Positions 53,649-62,292 of a stretch of DNA of 64,000 bases are shown here, in pieces. Numbering within the stretch: the stretch's first letter is position 1; the number at the start of each line of letters is the position of its first letter. Source of the DNA: Muricomes intestini. Its GTDB lineage: Bacteria; Bacillota; Clostridia; Lachnospirales; Lachnospiraceae. Under the pieces are notes generated by a model. That model saw only the letters and a program-made list of their open reading frames with translations, was not told the DNA's origin and ran no database searches. The position numbers were made by a program, and so were the translations under genes. Location of the stretch: assembly GCF_004346165.1 (NCBI RefSeq), contig NZ_SLZZ01000006.1:1-64000 (forward strand), written 5' to 3'.

Positions 53649-55021
53649 GAATATTAATCAGAGGGGCCGGGGATCTAGCAACCGGCATAGCCTCGCGCCT
53701 CTATCATGGCGGGCATCAAATTATAATGACAGAGATAGCAGTTCCCCTGACTGTGCGCAGAATGGTTGCATTTTCCAGAGCAGTCTATGAGGGGCGGGCA
53801 GAAGTGGAGGATATGACGGGAATCCTTGTGCATTCTATGGAAGAAGCTAATGCAGTCATACAAGATGGAGATATTCCAATTATTGTAGATGAAAAAGCAG
53901 AAATTGTACAGAAATACAAACCGGATGTTATTGTGGATGCTATTCTTGCCAAGAAAAATCTGGGAACCAGAATGACAGATGCTCCTTTTGTCATAGGAGT
54001 GGGGCCTGGATTTACTGCGGGCCTGGACTGCCATTGTGTGGTGGAAACAAAAAGGGGACATACACTGGGCATGGTGTTGTATGACGGCAGTGCTATTCCA
54101 AATACAGGCGTTCCGGGAAATATAGGAGGTTTTACAACAGAGCGCCTTATCCGGGCCGGGGGAAACGGACTTATAGAGCCTGTGGCCTCCATCGGTGATA
54201 TGGTAGAAAAGGGGCAGGTTGTGGCTGTAACTGGGGGGCAGAAAGTATATGCCCAGATGAGCGGTATTGTCCGGGGGATGCTGCAGCCCGGTGTACAGGT
54301 GTGGAAGAACCTCAAGATCGGGGATATTGATGCCCGCTGTGAAAAGTTTCACTGTTTTACAATTTCTGATAAGGCACGGTCCATTGGCGGCGGAGTTCTG
54401 GAAGCAGTGACAGGCTTTGAAAATATCCGAAACAAATATGCAATCGTAGTATTGGCTGCAGGAAGAAGCCTGCGTTTTGGAGGAGAAAATAAACTTCTAA
54501 CCACAGTTTCAGGGAAGCCATTGTATGAGCATACATTAGCCCGCCTGGAAGGATTTTGGGACTTTTCTAGATTCGTAGTAACGGGATACCATGAAATCGA
54601 AAAAAGAGCGGAAGAGCTGGGAATGCACTCAGTGATAAACCTGGAGCCGGAACTTGGAATTTCTCATTCCATTCAGATGGGACTGAAAGCCTGCCTAGAA
54701 GAAAATCCGGATATACAGGGAGTTTTGTTTTCCGTATGTGATCAGCCAAAGCTGCATCCGGCTACAATACAAAGACTTCTGAATACGGCCGGTCTGCACA
54801 AAGGGCAGATTATCTGCACAGCAAATCAGGGAAGGCCGGGGAATCCCGTTCTGTGGGACAGGAAGTTTTTCCCAAAACTAATGAGCCTTTCCGGTGATAA
54901 CGGGGGAAAACAAATTATGGCTGAGATCCCTGAAAAAATCCGATACGTAGAAGCTCATGCAAAAGAACTTCATGACATTGATTATAAAAGTGATATTTCT
55001 GATTTAGATTACAGAGAGTAG
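53645..55021 (+). CDS. yqeB: YqeB-MocA fusion: Se-hydroxylase maturation / Mo-cofactor cytidylyltransferase
   Basis: 458 aa with two domains. Residues ~1-265 are YqeB (RGAGDLATGIASRLYHGG, VGPGFTAGLDCHCVVET, PGNIGGFTTERLIRAGGNG), the selenium-dependent Mo-hydroxylase maturation protein. Residues ~270-458 are a MocA-type NTP transferase: VVLAAGRSLRFGGENKLL, LEPELGISHSIQMGL, FSVCDQPKLHP, GRPGNPVLW. In E. coli these are separate genes (yqeB, mocA/ygfJ). The fusion links cofactor cytidylation (MCD) and selenium maturation in one polypeptide. Confidence 0.9.
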   Translation: MRILIRGAGDLATGIASRLYHGGHQIIMTEIAVPLTVRRMVAFSRAVYEGRAEVEDMTGILVHSMEEANAVIQDGDIPIIVDEKAEIVQKYKPDVIVDAILAKKNLGTRMTDAPFVIGVGPGFTAGLDCHCVVETKRGHTLGMVLYDGSAIPNTGVPGNIGGFTTERLIRAGGNGLIEPVASIGDMVEKGQVVAVTGGQKVYAQMSGIVRGMLQPGVQVWKNLKIGDIDARCEKFHCFTISDKARSIGGGVLEAVTGFENIRNKYAIVVLAAGRSLRFGGENKLLTTVSGKPLYEHTLARLEGFWDFSRFVVTGYHEIEKRAEELGMHSVINLEPELGISHSIQMGLKACLEENPDIQGVLFSVCDQPKLHPATIQRLLNTAGLHKGQIICTANQGRPGNPVLWDRKFFPKLMSLSGDNGGKQIMAEIPEKIRYVEAHAKELHDIDYKSDISDLDYRE

Positions 55022-55048
55022 AATCTGCTTAAGAAAGAGAGGTAGCAA

Positions 55049-57604
55049 ATGTTTACAGTTCATGTAAATGGAATGGACTATCAGGCCGAGCAGGATAACA
55101 AGCTCATGCGTTTCCTGCGGGATGACCTTCGCCTTACATCCGTAAAAGACGGCTGCAGCCAGGGAGCCTGCGGTACGTGTACAGTCCTTGTGGATGGAAA
55201 GACAACCAGGGCCTGTATTCCCATGATTTCTAAACTGGAGGGGAAGTCAATTGTAACAGTGGAAGGATTAAGCGATAGAGAAAAGGAAGTTTACTCCTAT
55301 GCTTTCGGCAAGGCAGGAGCTGTGCAGTGTGGATTTTGCATCCCGGGCATGGTAATGTGTGCAAAAGGTCTGATTGATGTAAATCCTGATCCCACACGGT
55401 TGGAGGTAATTGCCGCAATTCGTAATAACATATGCCGCTGTACAGGGTATAAGAAGATTATTGATGGTATCCTTTTGAGTGCTAAAATTATGCGGGAAAA
55501 CCTTTCTGTCGAAGAAGATGAAGGTGTTGTTGCGGTAGGTGATACGATTTTAAGGATTGATGCCAAAGAGAAAGTACTGGGCACAGGTGAATATCCCGAT
55601 GACATCTATCTGGATGATATGATACATGCGAGTGCAGTCCGCTCAGAATATCCCAGGGCAAAAGTGCTGGCAATCCATTCGGGGGAGGCAAAGGCTCTGG
55701 ACGGTGTGATTGGTGTTTTTACAGCGGAGGATATTCCGGGTAGTGTAAAGGTAGGCCATCTGAAGCATGACTGGGACACTATGATCGCGGTGGGGAAAAC
55801 GACACGTTATCTGGGAGATGCAGTCTGCCTGGTTGCCGCCGAGACACCGGAGATTCTGGAGAAGGCAAAGAGCCTGATAAAAGTGGATTATGAAGTGCTT
55901 GAACCTGTACTGGATCCATTTGAGGCCATGAAAGAAGGGGCTCCCTTAGTACATTCTACCGGAAATGTCCTGGCACATGAGCATCTGGTCCGGGGCGATG
56001 CAGACGAAGTGATAGAAAAGTCTAAATATAAAGTAACGAAACACTATGAAACACCCTGGACAGAACATGCATTTCTGGAGCCGGAGTGTGCGGTGGCGAT
56101 GCCCTTTGATGACGGTGTGTTCATATATTCCACAGACCAGGGTACATATGACATACAGCATGAATGTTCTCTTATGCTGGGACTTCCGCCGGAAAAGGTT
56201 ATTGTGGAAAATAAACTGGTAGGCGGTGGATTCGGAGGAAAAGAGGATGCCAGTGTGCAGCATCTTGCAGCTTTGGTTGCGTACCTTACGAAAAGAATTG
56301 TAAAAGTAAAATTCTCCAGGCAGGAGAGTATTACAGTCCATCCAAAACGTCATCCTATGTGGATGGATATTACAACGGCCTGTGATGAAAATGGATATTT
56401 GACAGCCATGAAAGCCGTTGTTGTTTCTGATACAGGTGCCTATGCTTCTCTTGGCGGCCCTGTTTTGCAGAGAGCCTGCACCCATGCTGCCGGACCTTAT
56501 AATTTCCAGATCATTGATATCGACGGGAAAGCAGTGTATACCAATAATCCCCCGGCAGGGGCCTACAGAGGCTTCGGTGTGACCCAAACCTGTTTCGGAT
56601 CCGAGCGCAATCTGGATCTGCTGGCCCAGATGGTGGGAATTTCCCCCTGGGAAATCCGCCACCGCAATGCAGTCCGTCCCGGACAGGTACTCCCCAACGG
56701 ACAGATTGCCGATGCTTCTACAGGATTTGTGGAGACGCTGGAAGCCGTGAAAGACATCTATGACAGTGAGCCTTATGTTGGCATTGGATGCGCCATGAAA
56801 AATGCCGGTGTAGGTGTGGGAATTCCTGACTGGGGACGCTGCCGCCTGCTTATTCATGATGGACAAATCCAGATCCATGCCGGCGCATCCTGTATCGGAC
56901 AGGGATTGGGGACGGTTCTTACCCAGGTAGTTTCGGAGACAGTGGATATTTCGATTGACAAGATTAGATACTGCCGTCCGAATACTGCAAAAGCACCGGA
57001 TGCAGGAACCACCTCTGGTTCACGCCAGACTCTGATAACCGGCGAGGCGGCAAAACGTGCGTCAGAATTGCTGAGAGCGGAGCTTAAGAGCCATACACTG
57101 GAAGATCTGGAAGGAAAAGACTTCTATGGCGAATACCTTGCAAAGACAGATAAAATGGGTGCCGATGTACCCAACCCAGTGTCTCATGTGGCATATGGAT
57201 ACGCAACTCAGATCTGTATCTTGAATGAGGATGGAACCATAAAGAAAATGGTTGCGGCACACGATGTAGGAAAGGCAGTTAACCCAATCAGTGTAGAAGG
57301 CCAGATTGAAGGCGGCGTTGTTATGAGTCTTGGATATGCTCTTACAGAAAAATATGAGATTAAAGACGGATACCCGGTATCCAGGTTTGGCACCTTAGGC
57401 TTGTTCCGGGCAGATAAGGTTCCGGAGTTAGATCCCATTATTATAGAAAAACCAGGCGTAGAGGTAGGTTACGGAGCGATAGGAATCGGAGAAATCACAT
57501 CTATTCCAACAGCACCGGCCGTTGCAGGGGCGTACTACAAATTGAATGGAGAATTTCAGACAATACTTCCCTTGACAGGAACCCCCTATAGTAGGAAAAA
57601 ATAG
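55049..57604 (+). CDS. Selenium-dependent xanthine dehydrogenase (fused Fe-S and Mo domains)
   Basis: 851 aa. The N-terminal ~155 residues are the [2Fe-2S] part (CSQGACGTCTVLVDG, CGFCIPGM, CRCTGYKK). The rest is the Mo-MCD domain with GGGFGGKEDAS, AYRGFGVTQTCF, CIGQGLGTVLTQ and the catalytic region YGAIGIGEITS (Glu with Ile-Thr instead of Pro-Pro as in XdhA). Length and accessory neighbours match the 'selenium-dependent xanthine dehydrogenase' family, whose selenium is a labile ligand, not selenocysteine; no in-frame TGA is present. No separate FAD subunit is adjacent; YgfK may serve. It is distinct from XdhABC at 37 kb. Confidence 0.9.
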   Translation: MFTVHVNGMDYQAEQDNKLMRFLRDDLRLTSVKDGCSQGACGTCTVLVDGKTTRACIPMISKLEGKSIVTVEGLSDREKEVYSYAFGKAGAVQCGFCIPGMVMCAKGLIDVNPDPTRLEVIAAIRNNICRCTGYKKIIDGILLSAKIMRENLSVEEDEGVVAVGDTILRIDAKEKVLGTGEYPDDIYLDDMIHASAVRSEYPRAKVLAIHSGEAKALDGVIGVFTAEDIPGSVKVGHLKHDWDTMIAVGKTTRYLGDAVCLVAAETPEILEKAKSLIKVDYEVLEPVLDPFEAMKEGAPLVHSTGNVLAHEHLVRGDADEVIEKSKYKVTKHYETPWTEHAFLEPECAVAMPFDDGVFIYSTDQGTYDIQHECSLMLGLPPEKVIVENKLVGGGFGGKEDASVQHLAALVAYLTKRIVKVKFSRQESITVHPKRHPMWMDITTACDENGYLTAMKAVVVSDTGAYASLGGPVLQRACTHAAGPYNFQIIDIDGKAVYTNNPPAGAYRGFGVTQTCFGSERNLDLLAQMVGISPWEIRHRNAVRPGQVLPNGQIADASTGFVETLEAVKDIYDSEPYVGIGCAMKNAGVGVGIPDWGRCRLLIHDGQIQIHAGASCIGQGLGTVLTQVVSETVDISIDKIRYCRPNTAKAPDAGTTSGSRQTLITGEAAKRASELLRAELKSHTLEDLEGKDFYGEYLAKTDKMGADVPNPVSHVAYGYATQICILNEDGTIKKMVAAHDVGKAVNPISVEGQIEGGVVMSLGYALTEKYEIKDGYPVSRFGTLGLFRADKVPELDPIIIEKPGVEVGYGAIGIGEITSIPTAPAVAGAYYKLNGEFQTILPLTGTPYSRKK

Positions 57605-57612
57605 TTAAATTT

Positions 57613-57703
57613 TCATTCGGAAAATGTATTTGGCAGCATATGCATACGAAAGCAAGCTTTCTCCTGCCTATGCTGCTGAAAATTTGCATGGCTGAACAGT
57701 TAC
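57613..57703. repeat. Partial copy of the MITE-like repeat
   Basis: About 85 bp from GGCAGCATATGCATACG through ATGGCTGAACAGTTAC match the right part of the element at 62894-62978 with few differences, in the same orientation. The left end is missing. It can fold on itself around CTTTC-type sequences, and may terminate transcription after the xanthine dehydrogenase gene. Confidence 0.75.
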
Positions 57704-57732
57704 CGGAAAATTAACTTTTTTTATTACTTTCG

Positions 57733-57763
57733 AGTTGTGCCGGAAAACAACTTGAGGTATAAT
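57733..57763 (+). promoter_or_regulatory. modA promoter with overlapping dyad
   Basis: TTGTGC (57735-57740) and TATAAT (57758-57763) with 17 bp between them. An inverted repeat AGTTGT (57733-57738) / ACAACT (57747-57752) covers the -35 hexamer, as a repressor operator would. The ModE-type protein at 60537 is the natural candidate. Confidence 0.55.
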
Positions 57764-57793
57764 AAATTCATTAAACAAAAAGGAGAAGAAGTG

Positions 57794-58645
57794 ATGAGAA
57801 AATTGCAAAAGGCAGGAAGTGTATTATTAACAGTGGTTTTGGCAGGCTCACTTGTTATAGGTTGTGGAGCGAAAAAGGATGACAGCAAAGCGGATGACAC
57901 AAAAGCAACGAAAACTGAGGAGACAACAGAGTCTGCAAAAGAGGAGGAGCCGGTAACTTTGATGGTTGCAGCGGCAGCAAGTCTGCAGTATTCTTATGAG
58001 GACAAGCTGATCCCGATGTTCGAAAAGGAGAATCCGAATATCACAGTGACGGGAACCTATGACAGCTCCGGAAAACTGCAGACACAGATTGAAGAAGGTA
58101 TTGAAGCAGATGTATTTATGTCAGCAGCAACAAAGCAGATGAATACTCTGGTTGATGAAAGTCTAGTGGACAAGGATACCGTCGTAGATCTTCTGGAAAA
58201 CAAAATTGTGTTGATTACTGCAGCTGATTCCACATTAGATTTGAAAGAATTTACTGATATTACAAAAGCACAGACCGTTGCACTTGGTGATCCTGAGAGT
58301 GTGCCTGTAGGACAGTATTCAAAAGAAGCCCTGACAAACCTGGGACTTTGGGATGAAGTGTCTGCAAAGGCAAGTCTGGGAACAAACGTAACTGAAGTAT
58401 TGAATCAGGTGGCTGAAGGAAGTGCAGATGCAGGAATCGTATATGCTACAGATGCGGCAACTACAGATAAAGTAAAAGTAATAGCAGAGGCGCCGGCGGA
58501 CAGCCTTGCAGAACCTGCAATTTACCCGGTAGGCGTAGTGACAGCATCTAAGAATAAAGAAGCAGCACAGAAATTCGTAGATTTCCTTGGAACCGGTGAA
58601 GCAATTGCTGTGTTTGAAGATTATGGATTCATCCAGAATAAATAA
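57794..58645 (+). CDS. modA: Molybdate-binding lipoprotein ModA
   Basis: 283 aa from the ATG at 57794 (AAAAGGAG upstream); earlier in-frame residues look non-coding. A lipoprotein signal ends LVIGCGA, followed by a charged linker. The body has the ModA start VAAAASLQYSYEDKLIPMF and YDSSGKLQTQIEEG, then ADVFMSAATKQMN, matching molybdate/tungstate oxyanion receptors. It is the first of modABC, placed beside Mo-dependent purine enzymes. Confidence 0.92.
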   Translation: MRKLQKAGSVLLTVVLAGSLVIGCGAKKDDSKADDTKATKTEETTESAKEEEPVTLMVAAAASLQYSYEDKLIPMFEKENPNITVTGTYDSSGKLQTQIEEGIEADVFMSAATKQMNTLVDESLVDKDTVVDLLENKIVLITAADSTLDLKEFTDITKAQTVALGDPESVPVGQYSKEALTNLGLWDEVSAKASLGTNVTEVLNQVAEGSADAGIVYATDAATTDKVKVIAEAPADSLAEPAIYPVGVVTASKNKEAAQKFVDFLGTGEAIAVFEDYGFIQNK

Positions 58646-58661
58646 GGCTATAATTCTGAGC

Positions 58662-58699
58662 CAAGCTTGAAAACCTGCGGTTTCCCCGTTGTTTGGTTC
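58662..58699 (+). ncRNA. 38-nt structured motif, copy B
   Basis: CCAAG pairs with TTTGG-type bases (one G-U) and inside AAACC pairs with GGTTT around a TGC loop; copy A has AAAC/GTTT with a C-A mismatch, so pairing is kept while bases change. It lies between modA and modB, where a hairpin could limit expression of the permease relative to the receptor. See copy A at 35691. Confidence 0.5.
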
Positions 58700-58734
58700 A
58701 TGCCAAATGAATAGATTAAAAATGGGAGGATAAG

Positions 58735-59409
58735 ATGGATTTTTCACCGATACTTATATCAATGAAGACAGCCTCGGCTGCGATTGTTTTTACGTTTTTT
58801 GTGGGGATAGCTTTTGCCTACTGGGTGGTAAATATGAAACATGAAAAAGTAAAGATGGTTTGCGATGGACTTCTTACCCTTCCTCTTGTCCTTCCGCCTA
58901 CGGTTGCAGGATTTTTCCTGCTTTACGTATTTGGAGTGAAGCGTCCGATTGGAAAGTTCTTTCTGGACTTTTTTGGTGTGAAGATTGCATTTTCATGGTC
59001 TGCCACGGTATTGGCAGCTATCATAATGTCCTTGCCCATGATGTACCGTTCTGCAAGAGGAGCTTTTGAGCAGGTTGACCCGAACCTGCTCTATGCAGGA
59101 AGAACGCTGGGAATGTCCGAATGGAGTATATTTTGGAGAATATTATTTCCCAATGCTCTTTCGGGGATTCTCTCCGGAGGAATTCTTGCCTTTGCAAGGG
59201 GACTTGGAGAATTTGGCGCCACAGCTATGATTGCAGGAAATATAGCAGGAAGGACGCAGACACTTCCCCTTGCCGTTTACTCTAAGGTAGCAGCCGGAGA
59301 CATGCAGGGAGCATATCAGTATGTACTGATTTTAGTTGTGCTCTCTTTTTTGGTGGTGACTGGTATGAACTATGTTACTTATATATACCAAAGGTATAAT
59401 CGGAGGTAG
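58735..59409 (+). CDS. modB: Molybdate ABC transporter permease ModB
   Basis: 224 aa, ~5 transmembrane helices. The N-terminal TLPLVLPPTVAGFFLLYVFG is the ModB signature; the EAA-like loop (YAGRTLGMSEWSIFWRILFP, ~residue 120) docks ModC, and EFGATAMIAGNIAGRTQTLP is also typical. GGGAGG precedes the start. Confidence 0.95.
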   Translation: MDFSPILISMKTASAAIVFTFFVGIAFAYWVVNMKHEKVKMVCDGLLTLPLVLPPTVAGFFLLYVFGVKRPIGKFFLDFFGVKIAFSWSATVLAAIIMSLPMMYRSARGAFEQVDPNLLYAGRTLGMSEWSIFWRILFPNALSGILSGGILAFARGLGEFGATAMIAGNIAGRTQTLPLAVYSKVAAGDMQGAYQYVLILVVLSFLVVTGMNYVTYIYQRYNRR

Positions 59410-59413
59410 TCAG

Positions 59414-60484
59414 GTGAAAAAGTTACAGGTAGATTTCAGAAAAAGGCTGAAGAATTTTGATTTACAGATGAACTTTGCCATGGAGGAAGGCCGGCTTGGC
59501 ATATTGGGGGCTTCCGGATGCGGAAAAAGCATGACGCTGAAGACAATCGCAGGGATTGTCACCCCGGACACAGGAAGGATTGAGACAGGAAAAACTGTGT
59601 TTTATGACAGCGCCGAAAAAGTCAACCTGACACCCCAGAAAAGAAAAGTAGGTTATCTGTTTCAGAATTATGCATTGTTCCCTAATATGACAGTAGCGGA
59701 TAATATCGCTGCAGGAATCCGCCATGCCAAAAGGAAGGATAAGCGGCACAGGACGGAAAAACAAAATGTCCGGGAACAGGTGAAGAATCTCATAGAACAA
59801 TTCCAGCTGCAGGGATTGGAAAATCAATATCCGGTAAAGCTTTCCGGCGGTCAGCAGCAGAGAACGGCACTGGCACGCATACTGGTGTCCCGGCCGGACA
59901 TTCTACTTTTGGATGAGCCATTTTCGGCGATGGACAGTTATCTGAGGGAGGAGCTTCAGATAGAGCTGGATAACAGACTGAAGACATTTTCCGGGTGCAG
60001 TGTCATTGTCAGTCACGACAGAGATGAAATCTATAAATTATGTTCACACACCATGATTATGGGGGAGGGTTCAAACATCATTTTTGAGGAGACAAAAAAG
60101 CTTTTTAACCAGCCCCGGTATATGCAGGCAGCAAGACTGACAGGCTGTAAAAATATTTCCAAAGCAGAGCGTGTAGGACCCCGGACGATCCGGGCAACTG
60201 ACTGGGGAGTAGAATTTTGCATTGACAGAGAGATACCCAAACAGTTATCCTATATAGGAATAAGAGCCCACGATTTCATTCCCGCAGATGTGAACGATCA
60301 GCGCCGTGAAAATGTTATTCCGGTATTCCCCTGCGGTATAACAAAGGCACCCTTTGAATGGACGCTGCTGTTTCAAAACAAAGAAAATCCGAAAGGAAAT
60401 ATGTGGATGAAGCAGGAGAGGGGAAAAGAGCAGATACCGGAGAAAGTGTGGGTGGATCAAAGCAAGATTCTGCTGTTGGAGTGA
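59414..60484 (+). CDS. modC: Molybdate ABC transporter ATPase ModC
   Basis: 356 aa from the GTG at 59414 (GGAGG 7 bp upstream, just after the modB stop). Walker A GASGCGKS (Met follows instead of the usual Thr), signature LSGGQQQRTAL, Walker B ILLLDEPFSAMD and H-loop VSHDRDEIY. The C-terminal ~110 residues take the place of the usual Mop/TOBE domain but the pattern is weak. It pairs with ModB. Confidence 0.92.
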   Translation: MKKLQVDFRKRLKNFDLQMNFAMEEGRLGILGASGCGKSMTLKTIAGIVTPDTGRIETGKTVFYDSAEKVNLTPQKRKVGYLFQNYALFPNMTVADNIAAGIRHAKRKDKRHRTEKQNVREQVKNLIEQFQLQGLENQYPVKLSGGQQQRTALARILVSRPDILLLDEPFSAMDSYLREELQIELDNRLKTFSGCSVIVSHDRDEIYKLCSHTMIMGEGSNIIFEETKKLFNQPRYMQAARLTGCKNISKAERVGPRTIRATDWGVEFCIDREIPKQLSYIGIRAHDFIPADVNDQRRENVIPVFPCGITKAPFEWTLLFQNKENPKGNMWMKQERGKEQIPEKVWVDQSKILLLE

Positions 60485-60536
60485 CGGGTAAAGATATAGG
60501 CGGGATCTGTAGAACACATGTAAAGAAGGTGCGTTT

Positions 60537-60902
60537 ATGTTTCATCCGTATGTGCAGCTAAAGATATATAATGAAGAGTTGGTATGTGGCCCCGGCCTGG
60601 TAACTCTGCTGGAGTTTTTGCGGGGGACAGATTCTATGAAAGAGGCCTGTGCAGAGATGGGAATGTCCTACAGCAAGGGCTGGAAGATTGTAAATAGAGC
60701 AGAGAGGGAACTGGGGTATGATTTGCTTGTCCGGCAGCATGGAGGCAGCCAGGGCGGTAAATGCGGGTTGACAGGCAAAGGAGAGTCCTTGATAACCAGG
60801 TTCCGCCAGATGGAGCAGAAGGTCAATGAGCAGACGAAAGCTGCATTTGAAGAATATTTTCCTGAATATTCATCACAGCCGGATCCACACAAGCGGATAT
60901 AA
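60537..60902 (+). CDS. ModE-type (LysR-like N-domain) molybdate regulator
   Basis: 121 aa, corresponding to the DNA-binding half of ModE only; no Mop molybdate-binding domains. The winged HTH reads LLEFLRGTDSMKEACAEMGMSYSKGWKIVN. The ending is LTGKGESLITRFRQMEQKV, matching the LTxxG wing of ModE. It lies 52 bp after modC. It probably regulates mod transcription through the dyad at 57733, perhaps sensing Mo by a partner protein. Confidence 0.85.
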   Translation: MFHPYVQLKIYNEELVCGPGLVTLLEFLRGTDSMKEACAEMGMSYSKGWKIVNRAERELGYDLLVRQHGGSQGGKCGLTGKGESLITRFRQMEQKVNEQTKAAFEEYFPEYSSQPDPHKRI

Positions 60903-61021
60903 AATATAATCAACTTCATGTTGAAAGTTTACCCATATCTTTTAATTGGTAGATTTTTAAAAGCAATTACGTTATAATAAAATATGCTTTTGAAAAATAC
61001 TGAGAAAAGGAGGTTGATGCT

Positions 61022-61738
61022 ATGTGGACAAGAGTTGAATTGAAAATAAGAGGAAAGCAGGCATTTCAAAGAAATTACTGGTCCTCAGTCGCAGTCGCTC
61101 TGGTGATGGCTATTGTAACCGGGGCGTTTAGTGCATCACGTTCGAATAGTTCTAATAGGAGTTCGGGCTATGAGGGATACCAGGGCGCCGGCGGCTGGGC
61201 TTGGTCAATAGGGATTTTATTGAGTATTCTTGTAGTGTATGCTCTTGCAATGGTAATTGTGGTCTTTCTTGATATTTTTATCGGGAATGCGCTGATGGTA
61301 GGTGGATATAGGTTTTTCGTGCTGAACCAGACAGAGGCACCGACAGCAGGTACTCTGGGGTATGTTTTTAAGTCGGGTAATTTTGGAAATGTAATTCTAA
61401 TTATGTTCCTGAAAGATTTATTCACATTTTTGTGGTCTCTGCTATTTGTTATACCCGGGATTGTCAAGCATTACGAATATCTGATGATACCATATATATT
61501 GGCAGAGAATCCAGGAATGAGAAGAGAAGAGGCCTTTGCGATAAGTAAGAAAATGATGATGGGGCAGAAATGGGACGTCTTTGTACTAGATTTGTCTTTC
61601 ATCGGATGGCGCATATTGGAAGGAATCACTTTCGGGATTGTCGGAGTTTTCTATGTAGAACCTTATATACAGGCTACCATTGCTGAGTTATACTCGGTAA
61701 ACAGGGCAACAGCATATCAGAACGGCTATATTCGATAG
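61022..61738 (+). CDS. DUF975 membrane protein
   Basis: 238 aa, about five helices; starts RVELKIRGKQAFQRNYWSSV, which is the DUF975 signature, and has VGGYRFFVLNQTE and RREEAFAISKKMMMGQKWDVF. The family is common in Firmicutes and has no proven role. A TATAAT at 60973-60978 may be its -10 element. The gene is followed by a strong hairpin at 61751. Confidence 0.85.
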   Translation: MWTRVELKIRGKQAFQRNYWSSVAVALVMAIVTGAFSASRSNSSNRSSGYEGYQGAGGWAWSIGILLSILVVYALAMVIVVFLDIFIGNALMVGGYRFFVLNQTEAPTAGTLGYVFKSGNFGNVILIMFLKDLFTFLWSLLFVIPGIVKHYEYLMIPYILAENPGMRREEAFAISKKMMMGQKWDVFVLDLSFIGWRILEGITFGIVGVFYVEPYIQATIAELYSVNRATAYQNGYIR

Positions 61739-61750
61739 AATGTGTATAGT

Positions 61751-61787
61751 AAATGAGCCGCTGCATAAACTGTGCAGCGGCTCATTT
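61751..61787. terminator. Bidirectional rho-independent terminator
   Basis: AAATGAGCCGCTGCA pairs with TGCAGCGGCTCATTT around a 6-nt loop. It serves the DUF975 gene and the leftward small gene at 61987. Confidence 0.85.
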
Positions 61788-61986
61788 AGAAAAAGAAAAA
61801 ATCTATTTACAGTTATTTTAATATCATTTTATTTAGGCGAAGTCCAATGACCGCGGATGCGCCACCGCAAGTGCGGCCATTGTCTTCTGTTCTTCATGAA
61901 TACATCATAACAAACAATTGTGAATGTATTGTGTCAATATTTGGAATTCTTTATTAAAATTCTTAAAGGAAAATGAAGCGGTGTTT
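61788..61986. other. Intergenic region
   Basis: No gene. A short hairpin-like stretch (AATGACCGC ... GCGGCCATT, 61848-61880) is seen and nothing else notable. Confidence 0.4.
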
Positions 61987-62292
61987 TTAGTGCTTTTTGT
62001 ACACAAGGTGCATTTTGCTTTTTGCACTGTCCTGCCACTTGGGCTTATTTTCTTCATACATCTTATGAAGCCATTCTATTGCAGAATCCATCCCCTCATC
62101 CGACATTGGAAATACAGAAGATTCTTTATTGCAGTCGGGGGTGTTTTCGAAAGACCACGGTTCAGGATAGATTGTCACTGTGAATGTCTCTTTGCTTTCA
62201 TCCATTTTAAAATAGTATCGCATACCGCCATGACAGCCGGAGAACGGTTCCTTTTTCAATCCTCCTATGGGGATTAGCTTTTTATCTATCAT
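61987..62292 (-). CDS. Small conserved-looking protein of unknown function
   Basis: 101 aa, soluble, no signal peptide. It reads KKLIPIGGLKKEPFSGCHGG, then RYYFKMDESKETFTVTIYPE and WLHKMYEENKPKW, with one Cys-His pair (CHG). It overlaps the stop of the DtxR-type regulator by 4 bp, so the two are co-translated. Not recognised; the partnership hints at metal or iron homeostasis. Confidence 0.65.
   Translation of the reverse strand: MIDKKLIPIGGLKKEPFSGCHGGMRYYFKMDESKETFTVTIYPEPWSFENTPDCNKESSVFPMSDEGMDSAIEWLHKMYEENKPKWQDSAKSKMHLVYKKH

Noticed and set aside
55049-57604. Possible selenocysteine in the Se-dependent XDH
   Set aside because: No in-frame TGA is seen; in this family selenium is a labile cofactor ligand, so absence is expected.
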